Shown: in pieces, positions 10,161-22,500 of the stretch | Layout of the letters: every line of letters starts with the position of its first letter | How positions within the stretch are numbered: the stretch's first letter is position 1 | From: Capra hircus | Lineage: Eukaryota > Chordata > Mammalia > Artiodactyla > Bovidae | DNA: 64,000 nt | Assembly: GCF_001704415.2 (NCBI RefSeq) | Contig: NC_030819.1 | Location: forward strand, 37,938,575 to 38,002,574 | Direction: 5' to 3' | Notes under the pieces: model-generated | The model's database searches: none | What the model was told of the DNA's origin: nothing | What the model saw: the letters and a program-made list of their open reading frames with translations, nothing else | Position numbers and translations under genes: made by a program

Positions 10161-12259
10161 TAAACACAAATTATGCCACTGGGTATACATTTCAGCATTT
10201 CTGCTTTAAAATTTAGGTGTTATGAATTTAATGCAGAAGAGCTATTATTTCTTTCTGCTAAAAGAGAATAACTGAAGGCAACTGACTGAAGCCAATCCAG
10301 TAAAGATAAGAAAGTTTCTCCTTTTAGAATAAATTCCAGTGTAACTGTGTGTGTAATAAAATAGTAGCTGTCTGATTTGTGGCTCTATACTTTGTAATAT
10401 AATGTAGTATTGTACTATTAACTATGCAGCTCTGGAAGCCATGGAGATGATGGCTTTGCCAGAGAAGAAAGGGAAGAAAAAGGAACTGTGGTAGAAACAG
10501 AAAAAGAATCTACTTGGGACATGCCTCCAAATTTCAAGGGTGTCATGTGATGTGATAAAAAGATCATGAAACATGCATTTAGATTTTATGGGTCCAAAAA
10601 CTAATTTTCCCATTATTAGCTGTTATGTTGAGCAAATAATTTAAACCTCACTTTATCACCTTCTATATAATGTTGAGAGTGTTAAGTAAGTTAATGCAAA
10701 ACACCTTAGCCTAGTAGCTGGCCCAGAATATGTTCCATTTAAGACACTCCATGTATTATTAAAATTTTAAGCCTTTTGAAACAAGGTGGGAAAATAAGTA
10801 ATTATTATAATCCCAAATAAAACTAAAAAATTTCCAGCCAACAAACATTCATTCAGCATTAGTACTCTTATAGCCAACATGTTCTTAGCCTGTTTCCTTT
10901 TTTTCCCATGTTTTTTCCCCCAATCCTGGCTCCATAGATGGGTTCTCATTTGTCCTAAGATCAGTAACATTCTTTGTAGTTTCCCTTTAGTTTTCTTTTT
11001 CTTCACTACTGTCCCATAAAAGCCCTTGAGGAGTGATTTTGCACTGAAGAATTCAATGGGTAGAGCATACAACAAATCTGATTATGTATGATATTTGCAA
11101 AGACTAGTGAGCAGTTTGATGTGTCTGGAACAGGATATTATTGGGAGAATTTTTTGTTAAGGGAATTAGAGGCAAAGTGATAAAGGACTGTGAACTCCAA
11201 AGTAAGAAATACAATTTGACTGTGGGCAGTGGAGGCTTTTGAAGTTCTCTAATGAGGCAAGTGACATTTCAGATGTGTATAACAGGAAGGTATAAAATTA
11301 GATAAAAGTGAAAAATGGATTCAAGCAAACAGAGACTGGAAGTGGGAAGACCACTTAAGATCATTTAGAGTCATGGCAAGAACCCTGAAAACTATGAAGA
11401 TGAGTTGACCCAGGCAGAACAGTGGGAATGAGAAGATAGGATGGATCCAAAAGGCATTTGCTACATTGAATTCACATTTGTTCAATATCAAGTGTCCACT
11501 TCTTGGGCATAAATAGTCTAGGTACCAAAGACACAAAGTGGACACAGTTGCCAAAAGTCCTGCCTCATTGAAGACTTTAAGTGGTGATGAATGTGCTGTA
11601 GAATAATATAGTTGGGAAGGAAAAAGGGAGCTCTGGGTGACAGCTGAGACTTAGAGAACTTAGTGTGGGGATCTTTAATTCAGTGACAGAGAGTCCATGA
11701 TAGAGTGAGCTTGGGGATCCAGCAGGGAGATAACTCCTGGAAGAGTAGCCAGCAGGTGCCAAACTACAGGCTTCAGTGTGAATTCTTAGACCAACAAAAT
11801 AGTTAGACTCTAGAACAGGAAGCAGGAGGGTGAAAGCACTAGGAGACAAGCTAACAGGGGTGTCTAGAGGCTAATTCTCGGGGGTCATTTAAAAGATCTT
11901 TTGGCTTTTACTCTGAGTGCAGTAAAAGCTGTTTTGCATGTTTTGTGATTCATTCATTTCTTTTTAGGGGGCAGACCACATGGTATGTCAGATTCCCTGA
12001 TGAGGGGTTAAACCTGCACCCCTTGCAATGGGGTATAAGGGAACTGGAAATCCTAGATGGGGGCTATTTCACATAGGTTAGTCAAGACAGCTTTCTGATA
12101 TGGTGATATCTGAGCCATAGAAATGGATGAGTACTCAGAAGTAAGTACAGATCTGCAAATAGAAAGGGAAGAGAATGTAAGGCTGAGTCCTGGGCTTTCC
12201 AGAGAGAATAGAAAAGGATTTTCAGTAAAGAAGACTAAGAGGAGGTTAGAGGTAGGATG
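10161..12259. other. Unassigned, largely repeat-poor sequence
   Basis: About 2.1 kb without Bov-tA, BovB or L1 text. A possible L2-like fragment lies near 11480-11560 ('taggtaccaaagacacaaag'). Frames such as 102 codons on the minus strand (10767-11075) match nothing I recognise. Likely unique intergenic DNA. Confidence 0.4.
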
Positions 12260-12485
12260 GGCTTCCCACGTGGCTCAGCGGTAAAGGATCTGCCTGCAAT
12301 GCAGGAAACGCAGGAGACATGAGTTCAATCCCTGGGTCAGAAAGATCCACTAGAGGAGGGCATGGCAACCCTCTTCAGTATCCTTGCCATGAAAATTCCA
12401 TAGATAGAGGAGCCTGGTGGACTATATAGTCCATGGGAGTCCCAAAGGGTTGAACTCGGCTAAAGCAACTGAACATGCATACATG
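12260..12485 (+). mobile_element. Bov-tA SINE
   Basis: Complete copy: 'gggcttcccacgtggctcag' head, 'gatctgcctgcaatgcagga', 'gcctggtggactatatagtc' and the tail near 'ctaaagcaactgaacatgca'. Several small indels. Confidence 0.9.
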
Positions 12486-12839
12486 CAGAAAGGTAGGAGA
12501 ATGACCAGGAGATGTGGAAAATGAGAAGCCCAGTGAAGAAAGAGCCTCAAGAGGAAGGGGCTGACAAGCTGTAATCAGTGCTGCTGGTAGTGTGTGTGAG
12601 TGAGATGACTGAGCACTGACTGTCTGTGGAAGGCTGTCCTCTCTGAGATGGCATTTGTGCCTCTGGTCTTCTACTTCCCATTTTCACAGGTCCCTCTCCA
12701 TTGGGTTTGACTTCTTCCACTTGCTCTGTGAGCACATTTGTGCAGCTCCAGGAACCAACCTACTTCATTGAAACCATATTCAGGTGTGGGATCCAATGAA
12801 GCTAAGCCCCTAACTACTGCCAGGGATGAAAAAATTTCC

Positions 12840-13595
12840 CCCTACTCTTCTAGGTTCTTCTGGTGGCCTAAGAACTAAGTTGATATGAGACAGATTAACA
12901 GAAGAAAAAAAAAAAAAAGATTCATAACATGTGTACTTGGGGAAGACCCAGGAAAATGAGTAACTCAACAAAAGGACCAAAGCTCTCAAATCCAACTCTC
13001 AGCTAAAGACCAAAGATGATGTTGGGGGTAGCGGTTTTGGACTTCACAGGGGAGAAAAGAAATTCATGTGGATATGGAAAAGCAAAGGTTTGATGTGTGT
13101 GCATGCTCAGTCACTAAGTCATATCTGGTTTTTTGCATCATTGTGGACTATAGCCCGCCAGGCTGCTCTGTCCATGGGACTCTCCAGGCAAGAATACTGG
13201 AGTGGGTTGCCATTTTCTCCTCCAGGGGATCTTCCTGACCCTGGGATCAAACCCTTGTCTTCTGCACCTCCTGCATTGGCAGGCCAACTCTTTACCACTG
13301 AGCCACCTGGGAAGATAGAAAGGTTTGATAAACAAATATTTAGTGGACCATGCAGGGACAGTGGGAGGCAGAATGGGCTGTGATCTATAGGCCCATGCTC
13401 ACCATACCTACCCCATATTCTTTGCAGATGTCTCTGCTGAGAGCTGTACTCAGGGAATAGGCTCCCCCATCTAAATTCTTCTAGGCAGTTAGGGAGGAAG
13501 GTTGAAGGTTCTCCCTGAGTCATGGGTCTTAATAACCCAAAGAAATACATTTTGGGGTAGAAAATTTTGCTCCACTACACTGCTTAGACATAGGA
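12840..13595. mobile_element. Possible old LTR-like repeat around a SINE
   Basis: The text 'ggtggcctaagaactaagtt' and later 'cccaaagaaatacattttgg' reads like a recurrent artiodactyl interspersed repeat that continues across a Bov-tA insertion at 13095-13318. The family is not recognised with certainty, so the class is inference. Confidence 0.3.
13095..13318 (-). mobile_element. Bov-tA SINE with 11-bp TSD
   Basis: Antisense copy from 'gtgtgtgcatgctcagtcac' to 'ctgagccacctgggaag'. 'aaaggtttgat' at 13084-13094 is repeated exactly at 13319-13329, which fixes the insertion boundaries. Confidence 0.93.
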
Positions 13596-14187
13596 GGAAG
13601 CTATTTCTTCAGGAGAAGCCTAGGACTTCTTTGAAGTAAGTGTATGCAATGGAAAACAGGTTTCTTCTCTAGGTTTTCAAAATCCATTCGGAAGACTCTG
13701 CTACCATCACCTTGATATTTCTTGAAATGGGAAGGAGTGAAGCTTAGGGTCCTTTTCAGAGACCAACCAGCACCTAATTTCTCCTTTGACTTCCACTTCT
13801 ACATTTTCTCCCAATGCAGGAAGATTTTATCTAGTGGAGGAATCATGGGTGGAGATTTGTTATATATTTTCTCTTCTACGTTGTTTAAACTGAATTCTCT
13901 CAAGTTCCCTTAGGATTTTCACTTTTGCTAAAAACATGAAACTTTCTTGGATTGCTCAGACACCCTTCCCATTTATGAGGAGGCCAGTGTGGCAGCTGCT
14001 TGAATTCTGAAAAAGATTAGGAGTTAAGAGAAAATACTGAGGTGAGTCTTGTTTGTGTCTCAGTTTCTTTATCTTTTCTTTTCTTTTTTTTACTGTCAGT
14101 TGTTTCATTTTACCTACAGTTAGCAATATGCATTTTGACACTGGAGAAAGGGGAGTGGTCTCTACCATCTTCCTTTAATCCTCCCCT
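13596..14187. other. Unassigned sequence
   Basis: T-rich text around 14040-14100. No repeat family or convincing frame recognised. Confidence 0.35.
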
Positions 14188-14402
14188 GTGTGCTAAGTTG
14201 TTTCAGTGGTATACAACTCTGCAACCCTATGGACTTTAGCCCAGCAGGCTCCTCTGTCCATGGGATTTCCCAGGCAAGAATAATGGAGTGGATTGCCATT
14301 TCCTTCTCCAGGGAATCTTCCCAACCCAGGAATAGAACCTGTGTCTCTTACATCTCCCACATTGGCAGGTGAGTTCTTTACCACTAGTGCCACCAGGGAA
14401 GC
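14188..14402 (-). mobile_element. Bov-tA SINE
   Basis: Antisense copy: 'tgtgctaagttgtttcagtg' at the left and 'actagtgccaccagggaagc' at the right. It lies a few bases from the BovB fragment that follows. Confidence 0.92.
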
Positions 14403-14412
14403 CTAATCTTCC

Positions 14413-14774
14413 CCTTGTTGCTGTTCAGTCACTCAGTCATGTCTGACTCTTTGTGACCCCATGGACTGTAGCATACCAGACTTCTCTGTCCTTCACCATC
14501 TCCCAGAGCATGCTCAAACTCATGTCCATTGAATTGGTAATGCCATCCAATCATCTTGTCCTCTGTCATCCCCTTCTCCTACCTTTAATCTTACTCAGCA
14601 TCAGGGTCTTTTCCAATGAGTTGGCTCTTCGCATCAGGTGGCCAAACTATTGGAGCTTCAGCTTCAGGATCAGTCCTTTCAGTGAATATTCAGGATTGAT
14701 TTCCTTTATGATTGATTGGTTTGATCCCCTTGAAGGCCAAGGAACTCTCAAGGGTCTTCTCCAACACCACATTT
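14413..14774 (-). mobile_element. BovB LINE 3' fragment
   Basis: Antisense BovB from 'gttgctgttcagtcactcag' through 'gccatccaatcatcttgtcc' to 'aagggtcttctccaacacca'. 5'-truncated, about 360 bp. The 182-codon plus-strand frame here is an antisense shadow. Confidence 0.92.
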
Positions 14775-15085
14775 CTCCCCTAAGGAAGAACAATTATGTT
14801 TTGGGTCTATCTGCCCCCAAGGTGCTGAGTGGAAGATATCTTCCAGGGGATAAGCATCGCAGGAAACACCCTCATCTTGTGTTTGTTTCTTGCTGCCTCA
14901 GGCCAGGCCGCTTCCTTGTGGGAGGATGCAGGATCTTGGGCTGTTGCTTTGGTTCTGGCTCTCTCTCTCCTTTCATGTTTCCTCTTCTTCCAACTTGGTA
15001 GCCAAAGACTTCTGCTCCTGCCTGGCTCAGGCCAACTTGTTTGTGAACACTAGAAGTAATAAAGCTCTTTTTAAATTTAGCTTGT
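14775..15085. other. Unassigned, possibly LTR-like; polyadenylation signal
   Basis: A C/T-rich segment ends in 'gtaataaagctcttttt' near 15056, a plus-strand AATAAA in the context often seen near LTR or mRNA ends. No TATA box or LTR termini are visible. Class undecided. Confidence 0.3.
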
Positions 15086-15232
15086 TAAAAAATATTTATT
15101 TATTTAGCTGCACTGGGTCTTCGTTGCAACATGCGGTGTCTTCAGTCTTAGTACATGGGATCTAGTTCCCCGACAAGAGATCGAACTCCCTACATTGAGC
15201 ATCTTAGCCACTGTACCACCAGGGAAGTCTTT
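15086..15232 (-). mobile_element. CHR-type SINE fragment
   Basis: Antisense copy with an internal deletion: 'tttagctgcactgggtcttc', then 'gggatctagttccccgacaa' and 'gtaccaccagggaagtct'. Confidence 0.85.
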
Positions 15233-15414
15233 CCAGTTTCTTTTCATTGTTGGTGTTTATTTTCTTTCTGACTTCAGTTTTCTCTGTTACTGGCAGAAAA
15301 ACATGATTCTAGCCTTTCCTTCCACTATAACAGTAGAGCTGAGTTTGGCTTCTGAATGGGGAAAGAGTAAAGAGAACCAAATAGACTTTGTGGCCTGTTT
15401 TAAAACAAAACTTT

Positions 15415-15735
15415 TTATTTTTAAATTTTATTCAGAAGAATTCACATAACATAAAGTTCATCATTTGAAAGTGTACAATACAGTGTTTTTAGCATATTTA
15501 CTATGTTGAAGAACCATCATCACCATCTAATTACAGAACATTTCCATCATCCCCATAATGAAACCTATTGCCTGCTATCAGTCACTTTCTAATTTTCTTT
15601 CCCTCAGCCCATGGTAATCACTCATCTAGCTTACATCCCTTTGAATTTGCCTAGTCTGGACATTTCATATAAATGGAATTAAACATATGTGGCCTTTTGT
15701 ATCTGGCTTCTTTTACTTAGCATAATGTTTATATC
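15415..15735 (-). mobile_element. Old L1 3' UTR fragment
   Basis: 'attcacataacataaagttc', 'gaaccatcatcaccatctaa', 'ctggacatttcatataaatg' and 'ttttacttagcataatgttt' are the successive landmarks of an L1M-type 3' region in reverse orientation. Bases 15736-15919 after it are unassigned. Confidence 0.8.
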
Positions 15736-15919
15736 TTATTAGTTTAGGGAAATGGAGTCTTCTATATGGTTCTGTCCAGCTCATCAGAAGTCAGCAATGG
15801 CATTCACTACCCAAGACTCGGTGTACCAATGTGGAATACTGAACCTTTCATGGTTTATTTGTCATTGAAATCATAAATATTAGGGAGCCTGTAGTCAAGG
15901 TGGCCTCGGTCCACTGGGT

Positions 15920-17052
15920 ATTTGGGTATTCTAGAAACATCTATTTCTGCTTTATTGACTATGCCAAAGCCTTTGACTGTGTGGATCACAATGTACTGCG
16001 GAAAATTCTGAAAGAGATGGGAATACCAGACCACCTGACCTGCCTCTTGAGAAACCTATATGCAGGTCAGGAAGTAACAGTTAGAACTGGACATGGAACA
16101 ACAGACTGGTTCCAAATAAGAAAAGGAGTACGTCAAGGATGTATATTGTCACCCTGCTTATTTAACTTATATGCAGAGTACATCATGAGAAATCCTGGGC
16201 TGGAAGAAGCACAAGCTGGAATCAAGATTGCCAGGAGAAATATCAATAACCTCAGATATGCAGATGACACCACCCTTATGGCAGAAAGTGAAGAGGAACT
16301 AAAAAGCCTCTTGATGAAAGTGAAAGAGGAGAGTGACAAAGTTGGCTTAAAGCTCAACATTCAGAAAATGAACATCATGGCATCTGGTCCCATCACTTCA
16401 TGGGAAATAGATGGGGAAACAGTGGAAAAAGTGTCAGACTTTATTTTTTGGGCTTAAAATCACTGCAGATGGTGACTGCAGCCATGAAATTAAAAGACAC
16501 TTACTCCTTGGAAGAAAAGTTATGACCAACCTAGACAGCATATTCAAAAACAGAGACATTACTTTGCTGACTAAGGTCCATCTAGTCAAGGCTATGATTT
16601 TTCCAGTGGTCATGTATGGATGAGTTGGACTGTGAAGAAAGCTGAACGCCGAAGAATTGATGCTTTTGAACTGTGGTGTTGGAGAAGACTCATGAGAGTC
16701 CCTTGGACTGCAAGGAGATCCAACCAGTCCATTCTGAAGGAGATCAGCCCTGGGTGTTCACTGGAAGGACTGATGCTAAAACTGAAACTCCAATGCTTTG
16801 GCCACCTCATGTGAAGAGTTGACTCATTGGAAAAGACTCTGATGCTGGGAGGTGGGGAGGGGGGTTGGCGGCAGGAGGAGAAGGGGATGACAGAGGATGA
16901 GATGGCTGGATGGCATCACCAACTCGATGGACATGGGTTTGGGTGAACTCCGGCAGTTGGTGATGGACAGGGAGGCCTGGCGTGCTGTGATTCATGGGGT
17001 CGCAAAGGGTCAGACACGACTGAGTGACTGAACTGAAGTGAACTGAACTGAG
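15920..17052 (+). mobile_element. BovB LINE, 5'-truncated, reverse transcriptase pseudogene
   Basis: This encodes the reverse transcriptase and C-terminal part of BovB ORF2, the RTE-clade retrotransposon that mobilises Bov-tA and Bov-A SINEs. The frame from about 15918 to 16457 shows RT block A (CFIDYAKAFDCVDH), block B (GVRQGCILSPCLFN) and the catalytic block C (RYADDTTLMAE). It then shifts at about 16450 (stop after DFIFWA). A further small deletion after 'catgtatgga' (16620) shifts it again, and the remaining frame reads WCWRRLMRVPWTARRSNQ. The 3' end is the BovB 'actgaactgaagtgaactga' tail. No N-terminal endonuclease domain is present. With the copy at 17643-18570 it forms a large inverted repeat. 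Confidence 0.95.
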
Positions 17053-17611
17053 GACACTTTGATCATAATATCTAATAACAGTAAGCAGAGGATATGGGTA
17101 TCCCATTTTTATAGAAACAACGTTTCATTCCCAATTGTGGGAGGAGGAGTGAAAGTACATATCCTTTGAACATTTTCTTTCTATGTATTTTATTTGTCTT
17201 ATTCTAATAGTATTTCTTCATTGTCTTAAATCATGGCCAAGTCTCTCGATGTTGAGGATAAGTTAGTATAATTGTGTGATTGGAAAGTACAGTTGTACTA
17301 CCTCATATTTTATATCACCTTGATTTTTTTCTTAAAGCTTTCCAACAATACTGGACCACTTATATATGAAATGTGTGCATATGTGTGTGTGTGTACAGGT
17401 CTGTTCCAGTCTGAATTTACTCAGTATACTTTATTGATCTTAGACATGTCTGGTCAGATGTGGCAAGCTGCTAGAAAACTCCATGCAGAATAATGTCTCC
17501 TTAGATGGAAGCATGAGGTGTTCCTGAGACAAATGTTAGCCATGGTCTTCTAAAAATGCTCCTGGTAGCCAAACACAGGCATGTCCAGGATTACTGTACT
17601 TGTTCTAAGTC
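17053..17611. other. Unassigned spacer between inverted BovB copies
   Basis: Holds a short GT run near 17380 and no recognised repeat. It forms the loop between the two tail-to-tail BovB arms. Confidence 0.4.
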
Positions 17612-18769
17612 ACTTTGTGTGTGCATGTTAAATCACTTCAGTTCAGTTCAGTTGCTCAGTCGTGTCCAACCCTTTGTGACCCCATGAATGGCAGCACGCC
17701 AGGCCTCCCTGTTCATCACCAACTCCCAGAGTTCACTCAGACTCATGTCCATCGAGTCAGTGATGCCATCCAGCCATCTCATCTTCTGTTGTCCCCTTCT
17801 CCTCCTGTGCCCAATCCCTCCCAGCATCAGAGTCTTTTCCAGTGAGTCAACTCTTCACATGAGGTAGCCAAAGTACCGGAGTTTCGGCTTCAGCATCATT
17901 CCTTCCAAAGAAATCCCAGGGCTGATCTCCTTCAGAATGGACTGGTTGGATCTCCTTGCAGTCCAAGGGACTCTCATGAGTCTTCTCCAACACCACAGTT
18001 CAAAAGCATCAATTCTTCAGCGCTCAGCTTTCTTCACGGTCCAACTCTCACATCCATACACAACCACAGGAAAATCCATAGCCTTGACTAGACGGACCTT
18101 TGTTGGCAAAGTAATGTCTCTGCTTTTGAATATGCTATCTAGGTTGGTCATAACTTTTCTTCCAAGGAGTAACCATCTTTTAATTTCATGGCTGCAGTCA
18201 CCATCTGCAGTGATTTTGGAGCCCAAAAAAATAAAGTCTGACACTGTTTCCACTGTTTCCCCATCTATTTCCCATGAAGTGATGGGACCAGAGGCTGAAT
18301 GTTGAGCTTTAAGCCAACTTTGTCACTCTCCTCTTTCACTTTCATCAAGAAGCTTTTTAGTTCCTCTTCACTTTCTGCCATAAGGGTGGTGTCATCTGCA
18401 TATCTGAGGTTACTGATATTTCTCCCGGCAATCTTGATTCCAGCTTGTGTTTCTTCCAGTCCAGCGTTTCTCATGATGTACTCTGCATTTAAGTTAAATA
18501 AGCAGGGTGACAATATACAGCCTTGCCATACTCCTTTTCCTACTTGAAACCAGTCTGTTGTTCCATGTCCAAATCGCTTCAGTCATGTCCAATTCTTTTC
18601 AACTCTGTGTACTGTAGCCCACCAGGCTCCTCTGTCCATGAGACTCTCCAGGCAAGAATACTGGAGTGGGTTGCCATTTCCTCCTCCACGGGATCTTCCC
18701 AACCCAGGGTCAAACCTGCAGCTCCTGCATTGCAGGCGGATTCTTTACTTCTGAGCCTCTGGGGAAGCC
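17612..18769 (-). mobile_element. Bov-tA SINE split by a BovB insertion
   Basis: The SINE 3' tail ('gtgtgtgcatgttaaatcac') lies at 17616-17642. The rest of the SINE resumes at 18571 with 'aaatcgcttcagtcatgtcc' and ends at 'tctggggaagcct' (18769). 'aaatcacttcagt' (17630-17642) and 'aaatcgcttcagt' (18571-18583) are a 13-bp TSD with one mismatch bordering the BovB. Confidence 0.85.
17643..18570 (-). mobile_element. BovB LINE 3' half, inserted in a SINE
   Basis: Antisense, 5'-truncated BovB of about 930 bp from 'gttcagttcagttgctcagt' to 'ctgttgttccatgtcc'. Minus-strand frames 18265-18513 and 18017-18253 encode RT block C (RYADDTTLMAESEEELKS) and the downstream region (GSKITADGDCSHEIKR). A small deletion near 18291 separates them. 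Relatively little divergence from the usual BovB text suggests a fairly late insertion. Confidence 0.95.
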
Positions 18770-19235
18770 TATCCAGGCTTCCTGGCAATGGTCAACCCAA
18801 TCCATGGCACAGGAATGGTTGCCAGCAGCACTGCAGTTCTGAGAGCACCACATGGGGCACAGGTAACTGTGAGAATTGTGAACCCAACTCAAGCAAGTCT
18901 GCTTGTAGTGCTGAGAGGACTTGTAGCTGACATCACTGGGAGCAGAAAAGAGGAAACTCTGGATACCATAAGGCAGATAAGAAGACTTAATAGTGAGCCC
19001 ACATGAGACACCCTTGAAGACTCTTTAGAGTAACCAAAGCTAGTCTTCAGGGGGCCCATGATGGTATCAGTATGCGACTAGGAAAGGTAAAGAAAAAATT
19101 TTAGCCTGATCTCATTTTCATCCTTGAACTGATGCACTTATCAGTTTTATAAATAAGTGAAAAAATATATGTGATACTCATATATATTTAAATGTAAAAT
19201 TATGTTATATATAGTGATTGTTTAAATTTATAGGC
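18770..19235. other. Unassigned sequence
   Basis: No family recognised. AT-rich toward the right end. A 72-codon frame overlaps it but has no recognisable similarity. Confidence 0.35.
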
Positions 19236-19362
19236 TAATTTTTTTTTTTTAGGCCATGCTGCACATTATGTGGGATCTTAGTTCCCTGACAAGTGATTGA
19301 ACTCATGCCCCCTACATAGGAAGCATGGAGTCTTAACCACTGAACCTCCAGGGATATCCTCA
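19236..19362 (-). mobile_element. CHR-type SINE fragment
   Basis: Antisense tRNA-half: 'ttaggccatgctgcacatta', 'gatcttagttccctgacaag', 'ggagtcttaaccactgaacc' and 'ccagggatatcc'. Confidence 0.85.
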
Positions 19363-19463
19363 TAGGCTACTTTTGGATTATTTCCAACCATGCACTTAAT
19401 CAAGTTCTGAGAATATCACTTAAAAGAGCAATAACTCAAATAACTGGAGAGGTCTAATTTCAA

Positions 19464-19578
19464 GGAAGAGTTTCAAAAATAGGAAAATAGCCTGATGGAA
19501 GTAGTAATATTTCCTAAAAAATACTTCCTGTTTCCCACTCTCTTCTCTCTCTCCCATCATTTTAAGAGACAATGTCCC
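19464..19578 (+). repeat. Tandem duplication, copy A (L1 at its end)
   Basis: From 'ggaagagttt' through 'cctgatggaagtagtaatat' and 'ctgtttcccactctcttctc' to 'gagacaatgtccc'. The same order recurs at 22851-22960. Without the L1 the two copies would be adjacent. Confidence 0.85.
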
Positions 19579-22500
19579 TAAAGCAACTAGAAAAAGAAGA
19601 AATGAAGCACTCCAGGGTTAGTAGAAGGAAAGAAATCATAAAAATTAGGGCAGAAATAAATGCAAAAGAAACAAAGGAGACCATAGCCAAAATCAACAAA
19701 GCTAAAAGCTGGTTCTTTGAGAAGATAGATAAAATAGACAAACCATTAGCCAGACTCATCAAGAAAAAAAGGGAGAAGAAGCAAATCAACAAAATTAGAG
19801 ATGAAAATGGAGAAGTCACAACAGACAACACAGAAATACAAAGGATCATAAGAGACTACTATCAGCAACTATATGACAATAAAATGGACAGCTTGGAAGA
19901 AATGGACAAATTCTTAGAAAAATATAACTTTCCAAAATTGAACCAGGAAGAAATAGAAAATCTTCACAGACCCATCACAAGCACAGAAATCAAAACTGTA
20001 ATCAGAAATCTTCCAACAAACAAAAGCCCAGGACCAGATGGCTTCACAGCTGAATTCTACAAAAAATTTAGAGAGGAGCTAACACCTATTCTACTCAAAC
20101 TCTTCCAGAAAATTGCAGAGGAAGGTAAACTTCCAAACTGAATCTATGAGGCCACCATCACCCTAATAGCAAAACCAGACAAAAATGCCACAAAAAAAGA
20201 AAACTACAGGCCAATATCACTGATGACATAGATGCAAAAATCCTTAACAGAATCCTAGCAAACAGAATACAACAACATATTAAAAAGATCATACATCATG
20301 ACCAAGTGGGCTTTATCCCAGGGATGCAAGGATTCTTCAATATTCACAAATCAATCAATGTGATACACCATATTAACAAATTGAAAGCTGAAAACCGTGT
20401 GATTATCTCAATAGATGCAGAGAAAGCCTTTGACAAAATTCAACATCCATTTATGATAAAAAAAAAAAACCCTCCAGAAAGCAGGCATAAAAGGAACATA
20501 CCTCAACATAATAAAAGCCATATATGATAATCCCACAGCAAACATTGTCCTCAATGGTGAAAAATTGAAAGCATTTTCCCTAAAGTCAAGAATAAGACAA
20601 GGATACCCACTCTCACCTACTATTTAACATAGTTTTGAAAGTTTTAGCCACAGCAATCAGAAAAGAAAAAGAAATAAAAGGAATCCAGATTGGAAAAAAA
20701 GAAGTAAAACTCACTGTTTGCAGATGACATGATCCTCTACATAGAAAACCCTAAAGACTCCAGCAGAAAATTACTAGAGCTAATCAATGAATATAGTGAA
20801 GTTGCAGTTTATAAAATTAACACACAGAAATTCCTTGCATTCTTATACACTAACAATGAGAAAACAAAAAGAGAAATTAAGGAAACAATTCCATTCATCA
20901 TTGCAATGAAAAGAATAAAATACTTAGGAACATATCTACCTAAAGAAACAAAAGGCCTATATATAGAAAACTATAAAACACTGGTGAAAGAAATCACAGA
21001 GGACACTAATAGATGGAGAAATATGCCATGTTCATGGATTGGAAGAATCAATATAGCGAAAATGAGTATGTTACCCAAAGCAATCTACAGATTCAATGCA
21101 ATCCCTATCAGGCTACCAATGGTATTTTTCAGAGAACTAGAACAAATAATTTCACAATTTGTATGGAAATACAAAAAAACCTCAAATAGCCAAAGCAATC
21201 TTGAGAAAGAAGAATGGAACTGGAGGAATCAACCTGCCTGATTTCAGCCTATACTACAAAGCAACAGTCATCAAGACAGTACGGTACTGGCAGAAAGACA
21301 GAAATATAGATCAATGGAACAAAATAGAAAGCCCAGAGATAAATCCACACACCTATGGACACCTTATCTTTGGCAAAGAAGGCAAGAATATACAATGGAG
21401 AAAAGACAATCTCTTTAACAAGTGGTGCTGGGAAAACTGGTCAACCACTTGTAAAAGAATGAAACTAGAACACTTTCTAACACCACACACAAAAATAAAC
21501 TCAAAATGGATTAAAGATCTAAACGTAAGACCAGAAACTATAAAACTCCTAGAGGGAAACATAGGCAAAACACTCTCTGACATAAATCATAGCAGGATCC
21601 TCTATGACCCACCTCCCAGAGTAATGGGAATAAAAGTAAAAATAAACAAATGGGACCTAATTAAACTTAAAAGCTTTTGCACAATGAAGGAAACTATAAG
21701 CAAGGTGAAAAGACAGCCTTCAGAATGGGAGAAAATAATAGCAAATGAAGCAACTGACAAAGAATTAATCTCAAAAAGATACAAGCAACTCCTGTAGCTC
21801 AATTTCAAAAAGATAAGCGACCCAATCAAAAAATGTGCCAAAGAACTAATAGACATTTCTCCAAAGAAGACATACAGATGGCTAAAAAACACATGAAAAG
21901 ATGCTCAATATCACTCATTATCAGAGAAATGCAAATCAAAACCACAATAAGGTACCATCTCACAGCAGTCAGAAGGGCTGCTATCAAACAATCTACAAAC
22001 AAATGCTGGAGAGGGTGCAGAGAAAAAGGAACCCTCTTACACTGTTGATGGGAATGCAAACTAGTACTAGCCACTATGGAGAACAGTGTGGAGATTTCTT
22101 AAAAAACTGGAAATAGAACTGCCATATGACCCGGCAACCCCACTGCTAGACATACACACCAAGGAAACCAGAATTGAAAGAGATACATGTACCCCAATGT
22201 TCATCACAGTACTGTTTACAATAGCCAGGACATGGAAGCAACCTAGATGTCTATTGGCATATGAATGGATAAGCAAGCTGTGGTACATATACACGATGGA
22301 ATATTACTCAGCTATTAAAATGAATGCATTTAAATCAGTTCTAATGAGGTGGATGAAACTGGAGCCTATTATACAGAGCAAAGTAAGTCAGAAAGAAAAA
22401 TACCAATATGGTATATTAATGCATATATTTGGAATTTCAAAAGATGGAAGAGAGGAATATGACCGATGACCCTATATATGAGACAGTGAAAGAGACACAG

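Noticed and set aside
14453..15001. 182-codon plus-strand open frame
   Set aside because: Most of it is the antisense shadow of a BovB 3' fragment, then runs into unassigned sequence. No domain of its own.
15900..16457. 185-codon reverse transcriptase-like frame as a live gene
   Set aside because: It is BovB ORF2 without the endonuclease and with downstream frameshifts; a dead transposon fragment, not a host gene.
19572..21797. Open frames up to 212 codons as host genes
   Set aside because: They are consecutive pieces of L1 ORF2 in shifting frames inside an element with a clear TSD and A-rich tail.
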